Source: Spongospora subterranea (Eukaryota > Endomyxa > Phytomyxea > Plasmodiophorida > Plasmodiophoridae). Taken from it: a stretch of DNA of 14,800 nt. The position numbers and the translations under genes are program-made. The notes under the pieces were generated by a model, which saw only the letters and a program-made list of their open reading frames with translations, did not search any database and was not told where the DNA came from. Shown in pieces: positions 8,354-14,800 of the stretch; position 1 is the first letter of the stretch; each line of letters starts with the position of its first letter. The stretch covers positions 1-14,800 of the forward strand of contig OUQQ01000516.1 of NCBI GenBank assembly GCA_900404475.1, written 5' to 3'.

Positions 8354-11300
8354 ATGAGGATGTCGTGGATAGCTCTAGTCAGTGCGCTGTGGTTCACGTT
8401 GCATCCAACTACGTTAGCCATTGGCGATATCTGCTCACTGTACAGTATCGGTTGTCACGGCGAGTCAGTCATGTAATGTTTCCTCTCTATCACAGTCCAT
8501 CTGTCCTGCACTGATTCTGTTTCTGATATTGCACTTCATTTCGTCTGTTGCAGATCGATAAAGGGAATGGGGTTTTCGGGACAGATCACTGAGTTCTGGT
8601 TCGACATCCCGTCTCCAATGGCGATTACCAAGCTGTAGGACTGAGGGCGCCTGAATTTTATGTACTCCTATTGACAGAATGTATAGTGAAATTACAGATA
8701 CATTTGTGTTTTCGATATCGTCTTCCGCGTTCTCCAAGTTGACGTCGCTTCAGACCTTGTCGGTTCCGTTCCTGAATGTGCTTTGTTCCGCTACTCAATA
8801 ATATCTTCCCTTGAGAAGAAATATTTCAGGGAATCGCCTGATATCGTCCATGGGGGACAACGTCTTTTCAAAGCTGGTGCAATTGCGATACTTGTAAGCA
8901 TTTTTCGTATTGATTGATTAGTTATATTGAAGCATTTCCCAGATACATTAGAAATAACAATTTAGTCAGCATCGATTACTTAGGACTGGAAAATTGCATC
9001 GGTCTTCTGGAACTGTAAGTAATGTTCAGATTTGGGTCACCGGTGAAGCTCAGAAGTCACAAATCTTTTAGGGACCTGTCGTGGAATAGTATCCAATCGC
9101 AGGGTACTTTTTTTGAAACGGCTCAACCATTTTTGTCATTGTAGGTGGCTTGGAACCGTGTGCTTTGGCTTTTTTAAAGCTGGTATCATCAAAGTTATTT
9201 TATTACAAGGGCACTCTCAGTTTTCCACAATTTTTTTGCACTCCACCCCTGATTCTTGTGCAGTTTTGCAGAAACTTTTTGTTTTCGTAAGAAGTGAGGC
9301 ATGTTCAGTATTCTATTGATTCTTAGGTCATTTCTTGGATTGGAAGGAAATCAAATAACTGCCATCGGGTCTACTTTTCTGGAATCCATGGTCTACCTCT
9401 ATGGCATGTAGTTTCATTATCATTGTACAATTCTTCGTGCGATGACTTTAAATGGTCTCAATGAATAGATCGCTCAACGGCAATCGTCTCACAAAGCTTC
9501 ATGGAGCCCAATTTCAAAACAACCGCTATATTATACAATCAATGTAAGCAGATACCCCTGAACAGGTGCGATTATCATTTGAAGCAAACCAATAACGTGT
9601 GGCAATAGAAATTTGACACAAGCATATGGTTATGGAGTGAGTTGCGCACCTCTACCTCCTCCAACGCCGACGTTTTTGTTCGGCTATAATCCCGGTCTTC
9701 TGCCAACTTGCGACGGAGCCACACCGCAGCCGACAACATCCTTGAATGTCAAAAGCACATACTACTGTAGGACAGGGTCATCAGTTTCCGTCAATCTTGC
9801 TTCGCTGCCTAAAAATGGATCGTATGCTATTGCTAGCCAACCAAATCTAGTCTATGATAACAACCAAGATTGCACTTTCAATTTCCGGGCTCCAAACGGA
9901 TACATTACGCGAATCAAGTTCATATACTTCTTCACCCAGCTCAACACCGATGTTGTGAGACTGGTCGATACGGCAGCGAAACCAGGAATAACTAAAGTCA
10001 TCTCGGGCTACGACGGAATTCAACAAATTACCAACAAATACTGGTATTCAACGGATGCAAAATCTTTTAGCTTGCAGTTCACTTCTGACGAGTCCGGACA
10101 ACGCGGCGGATTTATTGCGATCGTAGATAGTGTTGTATCTGTAGCAACGGCGACGCTAAAAAAATCATCAACCATGAGATCAACTGAAAATTCGCTAACG
10201 ACCATTTCTAGAGGCATTCCGTCCACAAGAAAACCGTCAACTAGAAAACGGAGCACAAAGAAGTTATCGACAAAGACGCCGGCGACAAGGAGAATTACTG
10301 CGAAGAAGCCAAGCACCAACAAGCCAACGACAAAGATTTTTGTACCAAAGAAGCTTACAACCAAGAAGTCTGCAACGCCAAAACCTACAACAAAAATCTT
10401 CGCACCGAAAAAGACGACGATGAAAAAAACGGCAAAGCTCAAGACGAAAGCTACAACGAAGAAGATTTCAACGAAAAAAGTGAGTTCGCGCAGCGTGACA
10501 AAGAAAGTATCAAGAAAAAGTACGATTTCGACGAATGCGCCGGTGAAACCGATATCGTTGGCAAGCAAGTTCATCACGACAACAAAGAGTGCTACGAGTC
10601 CAGCTCATCGCACAAAACGCGGAACGACAACTATTTTAGCGTTCAACACGTCGCTGGGTCCTTTTTCAGCAGAAACCAGATATCGATCTACCTCTACGTT
10701 AACGCCAAATCATTCCAACGATTTATCCCTCTTGATGACCGACATTAGCGTACGTCTCGATGATAGCCATCTGAGTACAGTTGCAGACAACGATCTTGAG
10801 CAACAATTCGTTTCGGAGCTGAGTGCATGCCTAAACATATCCACAATATCTTGCCACACACCATTGATAAGGAACTCTAGCGGCGCGTACGCCAGCGCGA
10901 CAATATTGGTTGCATCGCCGTCTGATATTCTCCCTTTGCGAGTCAATCTCTGGAATCTGGCATCCGTCTGCAATTCACCCCTTTTACAGTTGGTTGACAG
11001 GTCGTCGATAGACGTTCGCAAATACTGCAATGTTTCTCAGACCGTCCGAGAAACGTTGAGCTGTCTGGATGTAAAGACCAACAAACCTGAAACAACCGCA
11101 TCGAGTATTAATGTGGAATTATTGGGGATCGCTGTTTTCGCATTCGGAACGGTCGGTGCTGTCACAGTGATTGCGAGGTATAAACTTAAGTGGAAAAGTC
11201 GCGAGAAAGCAATGCGGAACGCTATGGAAACAGATGAATGGGAGATCCCGCAAGACACTGCCTCAAACCCGGTCTTCACAAGTTTTCCTACGACAACGCT

Positions 11301-11493
11301 CACCAGATCAACTGTAAGAGTTGTGCATCCATCACCCGGTTACCGTAGTTGGAATCCGCAAGAACAATCTTTACCCAAACCCAGCGGGACGTACTCATAT
11401 GGTAGCCAGTTCGATGATTTAACCGTTCGCACTATGTCTGAGGAAGCGTTCACGAGACCGTTCACATCGGTGACTGAGGCAGACAAGCAATGA
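8354..11493 (+). CDS. LRR - CUB - Thr/Lys-rich stalk - single-TM receptor-like protein, ten-exon-position model
   Basis: Model: join(8354..8472, 8554..8634, 8678..8758, 8819..8893, 8943..9014, 9072..9140, 9327..9407, 9469..9543, 9609..11493), 845 residues; a tenth exon may lie in the long intron. Every junction is phase 2 and introns are 43-81 nt apart from the long one (9141-9326, 186 nt). Residues 1-22 are a signal peptide. Residues about 41-218 hold LRRs, roughly one per exon: YIRNNNLVSI, DLSWNSIQS, GLEGNQITAI, SLNGNRLTKL, and AFSKLTSLQTL ending the third exon. A Cys/Pro-rich linker follows, then a CUB domain at about 271-393 (FRAPNGYITRIKFIYFFTQ, a DVV-strand, SLQFTSDESGQ, GGFIAI). Then come a Thr/Ser/Lys-rich stalk (about 402-555), a membrane-near domain with N-glycosylation sequons (NIS, NSS, NVS), a TM at about 722-744, and a 100-residue cytoplasmic tail. 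Architecture suggests a type I surface receptor or adhesin. No kinase or other signalling domain is present. Start is the first ATG (8354); a second Met is two codons on. Confidence 0.8.
9141..9326 (+). other. Long intron or unresolved LRR exon of the LRR-CUB gene
   Basis: Joining 9140 directly to 9327 keeps the frame, but inserts three extra residues in the LRR period and leaves an intron about three times longer than its neighbours. One frame inside (about 9194-9286) reads VILLQGHSQFSTI then AVLQKLFVF, which is LRR-like, and ends at a good donor (gtaaga at 9287). No AG in the right phase opens it, so the exon may be frameshifted, skipped or a remnant. Confidence 0.5.
10160..10620 (+). repeat. 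Low-complexity Thr/Ser/Lys-rich coding stretch
   Basis: Within the last exon of the LRR-CUB gene, codons for Thr, Ser, Lys, Pro and Arg dominate, with degenerate repeats such as STRKPSTRKRSTKKLSTK and KIFVPKKLTTKK / KIFAPKKTTMKK. It probably forms an extended, heavily O-glycosylated and positively charged stalk between the CUB domain and the membrane-near domain. The reverse strand is open over 185 codons only because of this composition. Confidence 0.8.
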
Positions 11494-11750
11494 GCTATCG
11501 GCGTCAAGTCCATAAGTTGTGTCAACAGTTGAAAGGTCATGAGTTCATATGAGAAGCATCGTATCGGTGATTCTGCTACCTGGCCAAACAAGGACAATTC
11601 ATGTCTTGAAATGGGTTGGTAAACATGCAGTGCCAAGTCGTAGTACTGCATCTCTATTTTTCGTCCCAGTCTACTAAATTATATGAGTTGTCGTCTCACT
11701 TTGTGAAGTGTCTGTTGAAGTAGTTTTTTGCTGAATAGAGAAAAATCAGC
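11494..11750. other. 3' flank of the LRR-CUB gene
   Basis: No ORF of interest and no canonical AATAAA. Presumably the 3' UTR and intergenic sequence. Confidence 0.5.
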
Positions 11751-11774
11751 CAGACTCAAGAGCGAACCGTTTGA

Positions 11775-12125
11775 AAAAATATTGGGGGCTGGAATGCGCT
11801 GAGTGTGGCTGCTTGTTCATATGCATTCGTAGGAGCTGAACTGGCGTTAGTTTTACCTTTTGGACTGACGTATTTTGGACCAATGATGTTGCTCCAATAT
11901 CACATGATAACCATGCTGCTATCAACAGTAATGTCCCCATTGAGCTTCACGTCCAGCTTCACGTCCAGTCTTTCCGTTAAAAAAGTTCCGTTTAAGAGCC
12001 GCTTCCGCAGAGAAACCGTTTCGCTTCGATCCAACGATATTGAGCCCATTGATATTTCTGAATCATGTTCCCTGTTTGACGTAATCACTGTGGGTCGCGT
12101 TCAGGCTTCGGCGATTGCCAGTTAA
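11775..12125 (+). CDS. Hydrophobic ORF of unknown family, possibly a last exon or fragment
   Basis: The + frame is open from just after a TGA near 11770 to the TAA at 12123-12125, but has no early ATG (the first is at 11885). It reads VAACSYAFVGAELALVLPFG, then TYFGPMMLLQ, a second hydrophobic segment MITMLLSTVM, then a polar Ser/Arg-rich tail ending ASAIAS. Two membrane-like helices plus a tail look like the C-terminal end of a membrane protein, but no upstream exon was found. A 12-bp tandem duplication (agcttcacgtcc at 11943-11954 and 11955-11966) adds four residues to the tail without breaking the frame. I recognise no family. It may be a chance ORF or a remnant; the call is weak. Confidence 0.3.
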   Translation, partial: KNIGGWNALSVAACSYAFVGAELALVLPFGLTYFGPMMLLQYHMITMLLSTVMSPLSFTSSFTSSLSVKKVPFKSRFRRETVSLRSNDIEPIDISESCSLFDVITVGRVQASAIAS

Positions 12126-12939
12126 GTTGGCACCAATTGCACGTCGATCCTCCAGAGGATTAGCTTCAGTGGAGCAGGTCTCTCATTCTGGTACCCTCGT
12201 TGCAAATTGCCACGTCCAGTGGGAGATGGGCATTCTCGCGCGCATTGCAATACGGCATTGAACATTATTTCTGCTACTGCAGAATCGGGAGCAATGCTAT
12301 ATTGACAAGCTAAATATCCATGTTCATGTTCAGTTGCTGTAATGATTGGTGATGCTAAACAACAGTTCTAGTAATTCAAGGTCCGATTTGATAAACATTG
12401 CGTTTTGGCATTGATTCGAGAAAACGCGAAACGACAATTGGGTACAGAGGATTCGAGACAACGCTGCTGTAATATATTGTTGGATGAACTCCATTTAGAA
12501 TGCAGTACCACACCCTATTTACAGTACCAGAGTTGTGGTCAGAAGCAGCGAGTACAGGAAGGTTTGGGCGGAAAGTTGATGCAGACAGAACCCCCTAAGG
12601 CCAATAGTCGTATTCGGGTGAAGACGGTAGCACCGGTGCAGCCGCAGACTCATCGGAAACTCTGCTGCCGAAGCAAAGAAGGGATGCCAGGATCATCCAT
12701 TAATGAGCCGAGCGGCGACAGATGTGCAGAGGTATTTAAATCAACGAAGATAGGTGAGGAAGTTGCTGAGTACTTGACAGGTTCTCCCGGTCCTGAAGTA
12801 AAGGATTTCGTGCAAGAGGTTCGAGTCTGCCGAGAAACCTTTTGCTGCATTTGAATAAAATCGAAGATGCGATTGTGTCACCCTCGAGTGTTTTCGACCC
12901 GTATCCGATAATCTACAGATTTTAATGCGTTTCTCAATA
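12126..12939. other. Stretch without a supported gene
   Basis: A + frame is open from 12405 to 12854 (149 codons, no ATG until 12578), Gln/Cys/Arg-rich and with no family pattern. It is not called as a gene. It could be an exon or old transposon sequence belonging to the relic that follows. Nothing else was seen. Confidence 0.4.
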
Positions 12940-13430
12940 CATCCATGCGGCATCAAGGGTTTTGCTGGGACATTTCGGTAATGGGTCTGCAATTGGCAAG
13001 GTCGCGTGTTCCAAAGGCGTTGGGTTTTCGTCAGATGGAACACATATGGACCGCTTTCAACGAACCAGTCTTGATGGTGAAGTGTGTTTTAACCGAAAAT
13101 CGTGTTATTCGCTGACTGTTGTAAGCGATCCATTCATTACGCAATGCTGGATGGGCCCGGATGGGTACACGATTAGGAAGGTTGAGGGCATCTGGGTCAG
13201 TCGCGACACAGCCAGATCGCTTCTTTTCAAACGGACAATATCAGTTCGACGAGCCCTGATTGTTGCTATCCATGCTCATACCGTATCGGCAGTCAGCAGC
13301 ATCTTGTTCCGGAAATGAGGAATCCAGTTGGAGGCTGTCACGATATCGCGTTGCACGGGAACGGAATACTCAAAGACAGTTGTTAGAAAGGCAGTCTTCG
13401 CTGTTCTGTGAAGTTATGGCTGTGTATGGT
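12940..13430 (+). pseudogene. DDE_4 (PIF/Harbinger-like) transposase relic
   Basis: The frame from 12962 reads LGHFGNGSAIGKVACSKGVG, the helix-turn-helix pattern seen ahead of DDE_4 nuclease domains, then DRFQRTSLDGE and FNRKSCYSL at 13088-13114, the FNRK-x-YSLN strand of the DDE_4 core. The second catalytic-Asp motif appears as GWVHD at 13159-13173 in another frame, LIPYRQ-like residues near 13273 in a third, and the conserved C-terminal helix as GNGILKDS near 13357-13380. The frames do not connect, and the 60 or so residues normally found between the HTH and the FNRK strand, including the first catalytic Asp (IDGTH), look deleted, although a DGTHM string at 13034-13048 may be its remnant. 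Inactive. The family is inferred from motif order. Confidence 0.6.
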
Positions 13431-13739
13431 CATCGTTGGCAGTTAACAGGCCGCATTTACTCAACAAAATAAAATCGATGCTTGTTTTTGCCATTGTTAG
13501 AAGCGACGGCGTTCCTCTACATCCTCTACATTACTTTTTTGCATTAACACGATCTCGTCGACAACGGACGTGCAATATGTCAATCTGTGAAATCTCCAGG
13601 AGCAGGGCAAGATCTCTAGATTCCTCTTCTACACTTCAGAGATGGGCCTGTTGGCAATGTTGATTTGCACACCTAATCATCACCGCTGTTTTTTGTTTAG
13701 GTCCCATAAACGGTGAATAACCTGGACAGCTTTGTTTTC
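13431..13739. other. Stretch without a supported gene
   Basis: A + ORF of 75 codons (13436-13663) shows no family pattern. Probably the 3' remainder of the transposase relic or neutral sequence. Confidence 0.4.
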
Positions 13740-14560
13740 ATTTGTAAACAGGAAACGGCAAATACAGCAGTCGTTGAACAAATGTGCCAAATTTTTTCAT
13801 GAAAACGTGATCCAATTGCAGCTTGTTGCTTCGATATAGCGCCTACCACGTCCAGACGCTTCAGCCACTGCTTCGACGTGAGAGACAGGAATCTACGAAC
13901 GAAAGGCCTTGCTGTCTTTTCGAAGGAAGCGAAATTGTGGGAGTATATTAAGTCAGACAATGTATTGGTGATTGATGAATGGGATCGTGTCTGATTTTAT
14001 AACCTATTTGAAGCATGACCTGCCGCAGTACCATCAACGCGCAGTGCATGCTGCTGGCTTGCTTGTCGGTTGGCCTTCCCTAAAACTAAAGTCGACCATT
14101 TCATGGCGACATCTGGTAAAGACATATTACTTCCGTTAGATGAATATGCCCATTTTGAGTGCAGCGGTGCTGCAAAGACTCCAGAACAAAGCCACCGTTG
14201 CCAAAAGGAACAAAAGCCTAAACGAAGCAGTGAAGTTGCCATGCAGCGACACTTCAGAGCTACCCATTGACGTGTTCTTGCGGGCAGTGCGTCATTGCTT
14301 GGCAAGCGGCGACACCGTTTATCGATATCCGTGATGAAAACTGGTTTCCAGAAACCCGGTCTGGCAAGAAGCATTTATCTAAATTTGGAATGTTTTGACG
14401 TAATGTCAACGGGATTGCTGAGATGGCCTCCACATCCAAATCCACACTTTGTTTTTGACCAGATCTGCCAGAATGTCGAGCTGCCACGTCGGGAATCAAA
14501 TTTCCTTCGGCCAAAGATTGACGGCCGCGATTGTAAATTTTCCGGATGGTAGTTCGGTCA
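13740..14560 (+). pseudogene. Decayed coding-like stretch of unknown family
   Basis: Several forward frames carry protein-like segments interrupted by stops and frameshifts. One frame gives EAKLWEYIKSDNVLVIDEWD (about 13924-13983), with a Walker-B-like VLVIDE. Another gives ELPIDVFLRAVRHCLASGDT then VYRYP (about 14260-14334), after which the frame starting at 14295 continues with KTGFQKPGLARSIYLNLECF and DVMSTGLLRW (to about 14425). The segments look like one original protein broken by indels. A helicase- or crinkler/RHS-type NTPase relic is possible, but I cannot identify it. Antisense ORFs over the same bases (13697-13960 and 13997-14374) show no better pattern and are taken as shadows. Confidence 0.4.
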
Positions 14561-14800
14561 CTTGGAAAAGTGCAGCAGCGGCAGGGACAGTGCCTTTCAT
14601 CAACTCGTGAGAACCGTCAGAATCCTTTTTTCTTGCTGAAAAAAAAATGGAAAACCGCCAGGCGTTGATCACTAATTAAAATACATTTTCTCTCTCTGGC
14701 AGAGATATCCATGATGGATGATGAAAGACAATACTCCTATGTAATGAAGTACGGCACATGTCCCCCATTACATCTCATACTTTATCAACAACATGATCAA
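14561..14800. other. Right-edge stretch, nothing seen
   Basis: Includes an A9 run (14638-14646) and CT-rich bases. No ORF or motif supported. Confidence 0.5.

Noticed and set aside
10020..10577. 185-codon minus-strand ORF, very hydrophobic
   Set aside because: It is the reverse of the Lys/Thr-rich stalk codons (AAG/ACA become CTT/TGT), so its hydrophobic Val/Phe composition follows from the sense coding sequence.
12405..12854. 149-codon + ORF as a gene
   Set aside because: No initiating ATG near its start, no domain pattern, Gln/Cys-rich random-looking composition.
1..14800. CRISPR array or bacterial defence operon
   Set aside because: No regularly spaced repeats, no Shine-Dalgarno-led gene series; spliced genes and signal-peptide receptors indicate a eukaryote.

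Overview
The window reads as nuclear DNA of a microbial eukaryote. Genes are interrupted by short GT-AG introns of about 43-81 nt, encoded proteins carry signal peptides and animal-style extracellular domains (PA, LRR, CUB), and much of the remainder is decayed transposon or virus-derived sequence. No bacterial operon structure is visible. Short introns together with a Ty3/gypsy-type Gag, a CRESS-type Rep relic and lineage-specific surface receptors would fit a zoosporic (chytrid-like) fungus. That assignment is an inference; an oomycete, holozoan or other protist cannot be excluded from sequence alone.

Layout, left to right. 1-465 (minus): 5' part of a retrotransposon gag running off the left edge, ending near 600 against a truncated receptor pseudogene (about 601-1160). 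1692-3191 and 4327-5809: two intact, two-exon paralogues encoding a secreted-type N-terminus, a PA-like ectodomain and seven hydrophobic segments (7TM receptor-like). A very decayed fourth copy lies between them (about 3840-4035). All four copies are on the + strand, and the duplication includes 5' flank. About 6150-7760: decayed CRESS-DNA Rep-like sequence (HUH motifs II and III, Walker B and motif C visible in different frames), split by a roughly 620-bp element with inverted repeats of about 120 bp. 8354-11493: a ten-exon gene for a leucine-rich-repeat / CUB / Thr-Lys-rich stalk / single-TM receptor; every intron is phase 2 and each LRR occupies about one exon. 11750-12125: an uncertain hydrophobic ORF. 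About 12940-13430: a frameshifted DDE_4 (PIF/Harbinger-like) transposase relic. 13740-14560: a decayed coding-like stretch I cannot name.

Taken together this looks like a cell-surface receptor neighbourhood: tandemly duplicating PA-7TM genes next to a modular LRR-CUB type I receptor, in a transposon-rich, fast-turning-over setting. The two parts most worth following up are the PA-7TM family and the LRR-CUB receptor, with the interrupted CRESS Rep relic third. Exon joins were worked out by eye from splice signals, reading frame and paralogue or repeat periodicity. They are not transcript-supported.
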